NCBI RefSeq assembly: GCF_019236475.1
Contig: NZ_JAFAIX010000012.1
Span: 930,001-994,000 of the forward strand
Length of the DNA stretch: 64,000 bases
Origin: Chitinophaga sp.
Lineage (GTDB): Bacteria > Bacteroidota > Bacteroidia > Chitinophagales > Chitinophagaceae
Direction: 5' to 3'
Under the pieces are notes generated by a model, which made no database searches, was not told where the DNA came from, and saw only the letters and a program-made list of their open reading frames with translations. The translations under genes were made by a program, and so were the position numbers. How positions within the stretch are numbered: position 1 is the first letter of the stretch; each line of letters begins with the position of its first letter. This document shows, piece after piece, positions 1 through 6,990 of this stretch.

Positions 1-404
1 TCGGTAATGGCAGGTCGTAATGCCGGAAACTTTCGGAACCATGGCCCAGCAAGCCCACTCACCGTATTATCTACCGTATCCCACCATGATTTGGTGCATA
101 TCATGAATTCAAATAATCCAATATGCTCCTCCTGGAATTGTTTATGCATCGCTTGCATAATATCCATCGCTGCATATTGATATTCTCTTTCTGGTAATTC
201 CCATAATTCACGGACCATTTCCGACATTTCTGATATCGGCGGAACGCCATGCTGTGCTTTAATGGCACGCTGTATGCGTCTTCTAAGCGGCGCTTTAAGA
301 CCAAAGTACTCAAACTGATCCCGCATGTATTTTTTCATGCCTGCAGCTTCTTGCTTGTTGGCCGCATTCTTGAATGCAGTGGTGATCAGTTGGATATATT
401 CCAT
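1..404 (-). CDS. DNA alkylation repair protein (AlkD-like), C-terminus off the window
   Basis: The first 134 codons are present; the gene runs off the left edge. The N-terminus reads MEYIQLITTAFKNAANKQ and continues with QFEYFGLKAPLRRRIQ and ELWELPEREYQYAAMDI, then a segment KSWWDTVDNTVSGLAG. This pattern of helical HEAT-like repeats with a conserved W-W-D-T-V-D motif is typical of the AlkD/DNA-alkylation-repair family (PF08713), which excises N3- and N7-alkylated purines without base flipping. The Asp of the DTVD motif corresponds to the family's catalytic Asp. The start is the ATG only four bases after the stop of meaB, so the two genes are probably co-transcribed. The family call rests on motif recognition and the C-terminal half cannot be checked here. 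Confidence 0.8.
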   Translation of the reverse strand, partial: MEYIQLITTAFKNAANKQEAAGMKKYMRDQFEYFGLKAPLRRRIQRAIKAQHGVPPISEMSEMVRELWELPEREYQYAAMDIMQAMHKQFQEEHIGLFEFMICTKSWWDTVDNTVSGLAGPWFRKFPALRPAIT

Positions 405-408
405 GATA

Positions 409-1311
409 TTAGCTTTTGGAGCGTATATAACGGTAAAGGTTAAACGAAGAATCTGATAGATGTGAGGATATTTCCTGTTGCAATTCTTTCTTGCTGATAT
501 CCTTCATACGTCTGTGTTGAATCAGTTGCCAGGCTTTTTCTGCCAGCAATAAGGCATGGCGCTGCTGATAGTGTTGTACTTGTTGATGATGAGCGCCGAT
601 GGCTGTTGTCAGCTCCTCTACACCGGTGAATTGCGTAGCTACCGTTTTTATAACGGGTATCTCCCATCCCTCCCGTTGACGCGTATGCGCAAGTATGCGC
701 AGGTTACGCACAAATTCATCTGCATTCGCACGATCTGATTTATTCACCACAAAGATGTCTGCAATCTCCATTAGACCGGCTTTCATCGTCTGAATTTCAT
801 CGCCCGCTTCTGGTACTACCACTACAATAGTAGTATCTGCAATACCTGCAATTTCTACTTCACTTTGTCCTACACCTACTGTTTCTATGAATACGTAATC
901 GAAGCCCCCTGCTTTAATGAGGTCTGTCACTTCAATGATCTTCGGACTGAGGCCGCCCAATGCACCACGACTAGCCATCGAACGAATGAATACATTCGGA
1001 TTATTGAAATGCTGACTCATACGGATTCTATCGCCCAGTAAAGCCCCGAAATTAAACGGAGAGGAAGGATCCACCGCAATGATGGCCACTTTTTTCTGCA
1101 GCAATAACAGGTGTTGTATCAGGGCATTAACCAGGGTACTTTTCCCGGCCCCTGGAGGGCCGGTAATTCCAATGACTTTTGTATGATTGGATGCAGGTAA
1201 ATTTTCCAGCAGTGATTCATAACCGGTGGCCTCATTTTCAACGAGTGAAATACATCTTGCCAGCGACTTTATATCGCCCTGTAATAGTCCGGATAGATAC
1301 TGCTGATACAT
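409..1311 (-). CDS. meaB: MeaB/ArgK family GTPase (methylmalonyl-CoA mutase chaperone)
   Basis: A 300-residue G3E-type P-loop GTPase. Walker A GPPGAGKS lies at residues 51-58, DPSSPFNFGALLGDR around 81-95, the ETVGVGQSEV switch motif at 143-152, and the guanine-recognition motif NKSD at 190-193; the length is usual for the family. In characterised organisms MeaB loads and protects adenosylcobalamin in methylmalonyl-CoA mutase, in the cytoplasm. No mutase subunit gene is in this window, so the partner must be encoded elsewhere. Its stop is four bases before the start of the alkylation-repair gene, suggesting a two-gene transcript of unrelated functions. A generic ArgK-like GTPase acting on another B12 enzyme is the main alternative. 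Confidence 0.93.
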   Translation of the reverse strand: MYQQYLSGLLQGDIKSLARCISLVENEATGYESLLENLPASNHTKVIGITGPPGAGKSTLVNALIQHLLLLQKKVAIIAVDPSSPFNFGALLGDRIRMSQHFNNPNVFIRSMASRGALGGLSPKIIEVTDLIKAGGFDYVFIETVGVGQSEVEIAGIADTTIVVVVPEAGDEIQTMKAGLMEIADIFVVNKSDRANADEFVRNLRILAHTRQREGWEIPVIKTVATQFTGVEELTTAIGAHHQQVQHYQQRHALLLAEKAWQLIQHRRMKDISKKELQQEISSHLSDSSFNLYRYIRSKS

Positions 1312-1356
1312 TTGAATAGTAACTGATTTGACTACAAAAATAGGGAGTATACTGTT

Positions 1357-2406
1357 CTAATCAATCAGTAAACGGTAAATGCTCAGATACTCTTTCGCTG
1401 CCTTCTCCCAGCTAAAGCTGTCGGCATGTTTGATGATTGCTTCCGGGTTGCCGTTGGTGTGGAAATCGGACAGCCCATTTTCAAATACAGTTTGCATGGC
1501 CTTTGGGTCGAATGAATCGAAGTAATAAGCATACTTGCCTCCTATTTCCGGCAAACTGGTATGTGTGGAAAGGAACACTGGTTTCCCGAAATGCATCGCT
1601 TCAATAACAGGAATACCAAATCCTTCTGCGATAGATGGAAAAGCAAACGTAGTACAGTTTTTTAGGTACCAATATTTATCTTCATCGCGTACTGGTCCAA
1701 GAATTTTTACGCGGTCTGTAACGCCATATAGCTGCGCTTCTTGCTTGATTTTTTCTGCATAAGCTTCATTGATATTTCCTGCAATCAGCAGTTCCATATC
1801 ATTGTTGGCCAACAAGCAAGGAAGTACGTGAAAATTCTTTTTAGGCAATATTGTCCCGATGGTGAAAATGAACTGTTTTGTAGGTTTATAATTGGGCTGA
1901 TCAAATCCAGGAAATTCCGACACATTCGCGCCGTTATAAATAACCCGAATTGGTTTGCCATTTGTGTTCAGATGTTTTTCCACATCCTGTTTCACGTATT
2001 CTGAAATGGTGGTAATAAAAGCACTTGAATCAATAGCATCTTGCACACACTTCAACATCTTCTGACGTTTTGCCGGTGTTTTGTTTTCGTACAGAAAATT
2101 TAGGTCGTGAATGGTCAGTATGCGACTCGTGTTTTTGTTAGCAGGTGCATACGCAGAGCTCTGATAGGCCGTATGCCATATATCGTAAGGCTTACGATAT
2201 GGCATATAGACTTTATGCCAGGATTTTTGCTCCAGGTATTTGGCGCCAGGGCCGAAGTCTGGTTGCTGCTTAGCCGGTACAAAAAAAGTTAATTCTTCTG
2301 ATGGTAATAGTTGTGCGAGCATGGCTTTCCCGAGTTGTAAACAGTAAGTATACAGACCGGTATTAGGATATTTCATTCTTTCGCAGTCAAAGACGTAGCG
2401 TGTCAT
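1357..2406 (-). CDS. GT-B glycosyltransferase (family 4 type)
   Basis: A 349-residue retaining GT-B glycosyltransferase. The N-terminal acceptor half contains TIHDLNFL around residues 98-105, and the C-terminal Glycos_transf_1 half contains FTIGTILPKKNF (181-192) and the nucleotide-sugar motif E-x7-E at Glu261 and Glu269 within EGFGIPVIEA. There is no signal peptide or membrane anchor, so it should act at the cytoplasmic face of the inner membrane, probably in glycan or lipopolysaccharide assembly. Donor and acceptor sugars cannot be inferred. It stands alone: no other glycan gene is beside it and meaB follows after 45 bases. The start is the first ATG, followed by TRYVFDCERM, typical of this group's beta-1 strand. 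Confidence 0.88.
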   Translation of the reverse strand: MTRYVFDCERMKYPNTGLYTYCLQLGKAMLAQLLPSEELTFFVPAKQQPDFGPGAKYLEQKSWHKVYMPYRKPYDIWHTAYQSSAYAPANKNTSRILTIHDLNFLYENKTPAKRQKMLKCVQDAIDSSAFITTISEYVKQDVEKHLNTNGKPIRVIYNGANVSEFPGFDQPNYKPTKQFIFTIGTILPKKNFHVLPCLLANNDMELLIAGNINEAYAEKIKQEAQLYGVTDRVKILGPVRDEDKYWYLKNCTTFAFPSIAEGFGIPVIEAMHFGKPVFLSTHTSLPEIGGKYAYYFDSFDPKAMQTVFENGLSDFHTNGNPEAIIKHADSFSWEKAAKEYLSIYRLLID

Positions 2407-2819
2407 TGTGTAATAGTTGTAGCGCTATATGTTTTCTGAAATAAATTTTACTCGCATTGCTGTTGGCAGTGGATTTCTCCTGGATTGGAGTCCCTGGTTG
2501 CCCGGTTTTTCCCTGCAAAGGTTCATTATTTCCCTGATCTTTAGCCAGGGTCTGCAGTTCAAATATTGTTATCATGCCTTGCTCCGCAACCTATCGGTCC
2601 CTGTTCTTTCGGCTCAAGTGTATCCCTGATGAAGTGGATGATATCATGTGCCAAATGCCAATAGAAAGGATGGCATCTCCCAGTTTTACAGCGATTAGTA
2701 TATAAAAACTTTTACAATATAAACAGATATTGGCAATCAATTATATAAATTCCCTATAGTTATGTGAAATATGCCGGACCTGCGGCCTAAATATTCTCTA
2801 TATTTTATAACTTGTTGCT
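2407..2819. other. Non-coding divergent intergenic region
   Basis: This 413-base gap separates the glycosyltransferase (minus) from the LON-domain gene (plus) and should hold both promoters. It is AT-rich near 2690-2800. I see no convincing gene, hairpin or repeat; short open frames in it have no recognisable protein character. Confidence 0.6.
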
Positions 2820-3455
2820 ATGACGAACTTTATTCCCATATTTCCGCTAGGGGCTGTAGCTTATCCGGGTGAACAATTGAACCTACATATTTTTGAACCC
2901 AGATTTAAGCAACTGGTAGCAGAGTGTGTGGCCGAGGGGAAGTTATTCGGAATTCCAGCGGTAGTAGACAAGAATATCATGGAATATGGCACCCTGGTGA
3001 AGATAGAAAAGGTGGAAAAACTCTATGATAATGGAGAAATGGACGTTATTACCAGGGGAGACAGCGTGTTCCGGGTACTGGAACTCATCCATCAAATTCC
3101 GGAAAAGCTGTATTCTGGGGCTATCGTAAGTTACCCAGTCAATAATATGACCGTCAATAATAAGTTACTGGAAGAAGTCATTCATGGGATTCGAGAATTG
3201 CATTCCATTCTCCAGGTACATAAATCTTTCAAAAAACCAGAAAATGAACTCCTCTCCTACGACCTTGCACATCATGCAGGTCTTTCATTATCAGAGGAAT
3301 ACGAAATGTTGCATTTGTTCTATGAGGTACAGCGACTAGAATACCTAAAACGGCATTTGCATAAAGTAATTCCTATGATGGCCGAGATGGAGCGCTTGAA
3401 AGAAAGGGTAAAACTCAATGGTCATTTCCGAAATTTATCGGCCGGCGACTTGTGA
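2820..3455 (+). CDS. LON substrate-binding domain protein
   Basis: A 211-residue protein consisting only of the LON N-terminal substrate-binding domain (PF02190). The hallmark start FIPIFPLGAVAYPGEQLNLHIFEPRF occupies residues 4-29, followed by the beta-rich core (GTLVKIEKVEKL, around 60-71) and a long helical C-terminus with charged residues. No AAA or Ser-Lys protease domain follows, so it is not a Lon protease. Such stand-alone proteins occur widely in bacteria; the role is presumed to be recognition of unfolded or specific substrates in the cytoplasm, but the function is unproven. It is monocistronic, with 173 bases to the next gene. Confidence 0.9.
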   Translation: MTNFIPIFPLGAVAYPGEQLNLHIFEPRFKQLVAECVAEGKLFGIPAVVDKNIMEYGTLVKIEKVEKLYDNGEMDVITRGDSVFRVLELIHQIPEKLYSGAIVSYPVNNMTVNNKLLEEVIHGIRELHSILQVHKSFKKPENELLSYDLAHHAGLSLSEEYEMLHLFYEVQRLEYLKRHLHKVIPMMAEMERLKERVKLNGHFRNLSAGDL

Positions 3456-3546
3456 TGTTTTTTTTCAAGATGATGATCTGATAAGGATTTGGGAAGATAA
3501 AATTGCCAACTTTAACGAGGTTTTAACAGGCCGTATTTTGGTTTTT

Positions 3547-3577
3547 TTTGCTTCACGCCTTAAAAATTAGATATTTG
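3547..3577 (+). promoter_or_regulatory. Bacteroidota-type promoter of the 3629 outer-membrane protein gene
   Basis: TTTG at 3547-3550 and ATATTTG ending at 3577 are separated by 23 bases between the two TTTG motifs, as in the -33/-7 promoters of this phylum. The -7 element departs from TAnnTTTG at its first two bases. The predicted 5' untranslated region is about 45 bases. Confidence 0.5.
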
Positions 3578-3628
3578 CAGACCCAGAATTTTTCTGATAA
3601 ACGGGTTTAAAAACAATTCTGTAACTCA

Positions 3629-4927
3629 ATGCATCGGACAAAAGTCAGCATTCTTTGTTTCTTCGGATCATTCCTTTTGATAGCAAATAATGCATTAGCA
3701 CAGGACAATTCACCATATTCCCGTTACGGATTGGGTGATTTGAATAACAACCAGAATATTGTCAACCGTGGTATGGGGGGCGTTTCACAAGCGTATAATG
3801 ATCCGCAGTCTGTGAATTTCATCAACCCTGCCAGTTATTCCAATTTACTATTAACATCCTTTGATATTGCTGTTGAAGGTGGTGCCCGTAGTATTCGCGA
3901 CGGTGGCAGCTCCTTCAGTTCTGGCTTTGGTACCCTCTCTTATTTGCAGTTGGGTGTACCTATCAAAAAGAAATGGGGTCTGAATATTGGTCTCCGTCCT
4001 GTAACGAGGGTTTCCTATAATATTCAACAACCCGTTAACCAGACTTTCTTCGATACCCTGAAACTGCCCCTGCAGAACAGATACGAAGGAAGTGGTGGCC
4101 TTTACCAGATATATGCTGGTACAGGTGTTGGTATTGGTGCATTTAGCATTGGGGTAAATGTGGGTTATCTGTTCGGTAATCTCCAGAATACTACTTCAAT
4201 TGTTTACCCAAGCCCTAATATCTTCGCTTCCCGTCATATGAACAGAATTAGCTACAGCAGCTTTTTCTATAAGGTGGGTGTCCAGTACAAAGCGAAGCTC
4301 AGTAAAGATATGGACCTGACCTTTGGTGCTACGGGAAGTGCCTCTCAGAGCATGAATGCCAAACAGGTGGCCTTGTCTGAAACTACCATGTACGATGCTA
4401 CCAATAACGATTTCACCAATGTGGATACTGTAAAATATGTACAGGGTGAAAGAGGAAAAGTAATTTATCCAGGTGAGTTTGGTGGTGGTATTCTCCTCCG
4501 TAAACTGGATAAATGGCAAGTAGGTGCAGATTTCACCACTACCAACTGGGGATCTGATTATAAATCTTACGGTGTAAAAGATACCGCTGTTCAGAATTCC
4601 TGGAAAGCCTCTATTGGTGGCCAGTTTGTTCCAAATCTCACTGCACTCAGCGGTTATTGGAACCGAGTTGCTTACCGATTGGGAGCTTATTACGGACGTG
4701 ATTATGTTCATCTGAATAATGTCAGCATGCCGATTATGGGCTTTACCCTCGGTGCTGGTCTGCCTGTACGTCGTATGGCTTACAGTAATCAGTACAGTAT
4801 GCTGAACCTGGCTTTTGAAGTTGCTCACCGTGGTAACTCTCAAAGCATTATCCAGGAAAACGTTTACCGGATGTCTATTGGCTTTACCCTCAGCGACAGA
4901 TGGTTTATCAAGCGTAAATACGATTAA
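3629..4927 (+). CDS. Outer-membrane beta-barrel protein of unknown function
   Basis: A 432-residue exported protein. Residues 1-25 form a signal peptide ending in NNALAQ, and the mature protein starts DNSPYSRYGLGDL, a sequence strongly characteristic of one conserved Bacteroidota outer-membrane family. The remainder shows alternating aromatic and polar strands (for example YAGTGVGIGAFSIGVNVGY and FGGGILLRKLDKWQVGADF), consistent with a FadL/PorV-like barrel, and ends in a strand containing RWFIKRKYD. Family members often sit next to lptC, as here (lptC starts 111 bases downstream), which hints at a link with envelope biogenesis, but no function is established. There is no type IX C-terminal sorting domain, so it should be placed by the Bam machinery. 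Confidence 0.8.
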   Translation: MHRTKVSILCFFGSFLLIANNALAQDNSPYSRYGLGDLNNNQNIVNRGMGGVSQAYNDPQSVNFINPASYSNLLLTSFDIAVEGGARSIRDGGSSFSSGFGTLSYLQLGVPIKKKWGLNIGLRPVTRVSYNIQQPVNQTFFDTLKLPLQNRYEGSGGLYQIYAGTGVGIGAFSIGVNVGYLFGNLQNTTSIVYPSPNIFASRHMNRISYSSFFYKVGVQYKAKLSKDMDLTFGATGSASQSMNAKQVALSETTMYDATNNDFTNVDTVKYVQGERGKVIYPGEFGGGILLRKLDKWQVGADFTTTNWGSDYKSYGVKDTAVQNSWKASIGGQFVPNLTALSGYWNRVAYRLGAYYGRDYVHLNNVSMPIMGFTLGAGLPVRRMAYSNQYSMLNLAFEVAHRGNSQSIIQENVYRMSIGFTLSDRWFIKRKYD

Positions 4928-5038
4928 CAGCTTCCAAACTGTTATCCACATAATTGAACAGAAATGCAGTATATGTTTAGGGAGATAAAATCTTTTTATC
5001 TTCGCCTGGCATTCACTGCATTTCTTTTTTAGTATACC

Positions 5039-5797
5039 ATGATAAGAAGGATTATTATATTTTTCCTGATAGCCATTTATGCCAGCAGTTGTGAAAACGA
5101 TATGCAGGCGGTGATGGCATTTGATTCCAAAAAGGCTGCTGTTGAAAATGGAACGGATATCGTTACCATATTCAGCCAGAACGGACGGGTAAGCGCCAAA
5201 TTAACCGCTCCTGAGATGGAAAGAAGCCTCGACAGACCGAACTATGTCGAGTTTAAAAAGGGACTGAAAGTCCTCATGTACGATACCACCCTCCAACTCA
5301 CTACCACCCTCACCGCCAAACACGGTAAATACATGGAGGAAGAAGGATATGTATATCTTACAGATTCTGTGGTGCTTATTACCAATAAAGGAGAGCGATT
5401 GGATGGTAACGAATTGAATTACGATCCTCATCGGCATATATTCTATTCTACTAAGGAAGTATTTATCAATACGCCTACCTCCCAATTACACGGTTGGGGT
5501 TTGGAGGCGAATGAGGATTTCTCTGTGAAGAAAATTTTGAAGGTAAGTGGTCCCATTACGATGGAAGACAGTACCTCCATGGCAGAGGATACCACGGTGC
5601 ATGCCGTTCCTTCTGCTACCGCAACACCGCAGCCGTTGCCACCGATAAAGCCCGCAGCACCAACAGCGCCAGCGGTCACCACTCCTTCACCGGTACCAAC
5701 CGGTATGCAGAGCGCTCCTCCTGCGCCTGCTCCTGTGCTGCCAGCAAATATGCAGCGTCAGAAAATAAAGCCGCTGAAAGATAGCACCAACAAGTAA
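5039..5797 (+). CDS. lptC: LPS export periplasmic protein LptC, lipoprotein form
   Basis: A 252-residue LptC-family protein. Instead of the membrane-spanning N-terminus of enterobacterial LptC, it has a lipoprotein signal with Cys18 (lipobox ASSC). The core, residues about 40-175, has the repeated beta-strand pattern of the LptC/OstA fold (GRVSAKLTAPEMERSL, KHGKYMEEEGYVYLTDSVV, LDGNELNYDPHRHIFYSTKEV). In the Lpt bridge LptC accepts lipopolysaccharide from the LptBFG exporter and passes it to LptA. The last 65 residues are an unusual proline/alanine/threonine-rich tail with no fold, perhaps a flexible spacer. The gene is followed by a terminator, so it forms a unit of its own or with the preceding barrel gene. 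Confidence 0.87.
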   Translation: MIRRIIIFFLIAIYASSCENDMQAVMAFDSKKAAVENGTDIVTIFSQNGRVSAKLTAPEMERSLDRPNYVEFKKGLKVLMYDTTLQLTTTLTAKHGKYMEEEGYVYLTDSVVLITNKGERLDGNELNYDPHRHIFYSTKEVFINTPTSQLHGWGLEANEDFSVKKILKVSGPITMEDSTSMAEDTTVHAVPSATATPQPLPPIKPAAPTAPAVTTPSPVPTGMQSAPPAPAPVLPANMQRQKIKPLKDSTNK

Positions 5798-5817
5798 TTA
5801 GCTAAATGGCATAAACG

Positions 5818-5849
5818 AAAGAATCCCACCTCTGCAGGTGGGATTCTTT
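5818..5849 (+). terminator. Terminator hairpin after lptC
   Basis: A perfect 14-base-pair stem (AAAGAATCCCACCT and its complement) closes a CTGC loop, 20 bases after the lptC stop. The T-run is short. Confidence 0.8.
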
Positions 5850-6035
5850 CGCTTTAACCTATTTTTTAACCTAAAATTTGATTATTATTTGGCAATAACT
5901 ATGCCAGTATATCATTTTTTTAATATTTATTTGAGAATTCTCATTTTAAAAAAATAATACGTGTTCCTTCGTAATATTCTAAATCTGACTGGATTTTATT
6001 ATATTCGATTTATTGCAATCAATAACAACGGAACT

Positions 6036-6374
6036 ATGGATTTGATCAACTGGCAGGATTTTGAAAAAGTAGAGATGAGAGTAGGTACCATTCTGGAAGC
6101 AAACGACTTTCCAGGAGCCCGTAACCCAGCTTACCAATTAGTAATTGATTTCGGACCCGAAATAGGTATCCGTAAATCCAGCGCCCAGATCACCGTTCTC
6201 TATGACAAAGAAGCACTAATCGGTAAACAGGTGATCGCCGTTGTGAACTTTCCACGTAAACAGATTGCCACCTTCATGTCCGAGTGCCTGGTATTGGGTG
6301 CTGTGGGCCCAAACAAATCTGTTACACTCCTCCAACCCGGCCTTCCCGTAGAAAACGGTTTAAGAATAGGATAA
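6036..6374 (+). CDS. csaA: CsaA-like tRNA-binding protein
   Basis: A 112-residue single-domain OB-fold protein of the CsaA/Trbp111 family (tRNA-binding domain, PF01588). Recognisable stretches are FEKVEMRVGTILEANDFPGARN (residues 8-29), PEIGIRKSSAQIT (47-59), VNFPRKQIATFMSECLVLGA (75-94) and the C-terminal LLQPGLPVENGLRIG. CsaA proteins are cytoplasmic dimers that bind tRNA and have been described as export chaperones in Bacillus; the role in Bacteroidota is not established. The reading frame extends upstream to 5961, but the ATG at 6036 gives the normal family length and removes a hydrophobic, AT-rich extension that does not belong to the domain, so I chose it. Confidence 0.9.
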   Translation: MDLINWQDFEKVEMRVGTILEANDFPGARNPAYQLVIDFGPEIGIRKSSAQITVLYDKEALIGKQVIAVVNFPRKQIATFMSECLVLGAVGPNKSVTLLQPGLPVENGLRIG

Positions 6375-6513
6375 AATTATAATACCAACTAATCAAGTGC
6401 GTAGAGTATATTGATTATGATGTTTATATAGATATAAACATTTGTAAATTCTTTTTTCCTATAATATTATATTTTTTATAATACGAATAGATATTTACCA
6501 TATCCTGATGTTT

Positions 6514-6643
6514 ACGAACTAAATTCTAACGTTCACGGAAATGGGAAACCATGAGCAAATTTCGCGATATATCTTTGTTCTAGGTTTTTCATAGGATATG
6601 GTTAAAATTATTACAAGGGCGGTATTCTTACCACCCTTTTTTT
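6514..6643 (+). repeat. Small-RNA-like repeat, copy A (promoter motif, conserved core, terminator)
   Basis: Copy A of a four-copy element. In order it shows ACGAAC (6514-6519), GTTCAC (6531-6536), a -7-type box TATCTTTG (6570-6577), three bases, the conserved core TAGGTTTTTC then ATAGGATATGG then TTAAAATT (6581-6609), and a hairpin (6615-6638) followed by seven Ts. The spacing from GTTCAC to the -7-type box is 39 bases in copies A, B and D although the bases between differ, and the hairpin stem changes between copies while staying paired. This is what a small transcript of about 60 bases with its own promoter and terminator would look like; transcription is not shown. Confidence 0.8.
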
Positions 6644-6781
6644 ATTCCCTTTCCAGCCATATTAGCACTTGTCTTCCTATAATTCATTGATTATTAATCT
6701 TCTATACAAATAAACATTATATTTAAATTATAATAAAGTGTTTTTCTGGGCTATACGTTTATTGTCGTTTTTTTGACGTTC

Positions 6782-6910
6782 CCCGGTTAAAATGCATCGT
6801 TCACAAAAATCACCTACGCCCATATGGAAAAAACGGCCATCTTTGGTGTAGGTTTTTCAATAAAGATATGGTTAAAATTTTTCGGGGCTGTAGTCTTGCA
6901 GCCCCGTTTC
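6782..6910 (+). repeat. Small-RNA-like repeat, copy B
   Basis: A tandem neighbour of copy A. GTTCAC is at 6799-6804, the -7-type box is CATCTTTG at 6838-6845 (exactly 39 bases on), the core is TAGGTTTTTC (6849-6858) then GATATGGTTAAAATT, and the hairpin CGGGGCTG/CAGCCCCG is at 6883-6906, followed by TTTC. Compared with A it has a two-base insertion in the core, a different stem sequence and no ACGAAC box. Confidence 0.8.
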
Positions 6911-6940
6911 TATTTTAGGACTTTCTGATTTTTTCATAAA

Positions 6941-6969
6941 AAAAGCCCGAACCTTAGGTTCGGGCTTTT
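6941..6969 (-). terminator. Terminator of the dipeptidyl-peptidase gene
   Basis: A 13-base-pair stem (AAAAGCCCGAACC and complement) with a TTA loop lies 22 bases beyond the stop of the minus-strand peptidase gene. On that strand it is followed by a T-rich stretch. Confidence 0.85.
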
Positions 6970-6990
6970 GCTTTTTAGCTTACGCTGTAA

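Noticed and set aside
2387..2629. Short overlapping frames on both strands between the glycosyltransferase and the LON-domain gene
   Set aside because: Both are about 60 codons, overlap each other and one overlaps the glycosyltransferase start; neither has a recognisable composition or signal.
4196..4951. 251-codon minus-strand frame opposite the outer-membrane barrel gene
   Set aside because: Shadow of a real gene with a signal peptide and strand pattern; no promoter or domain supports it.
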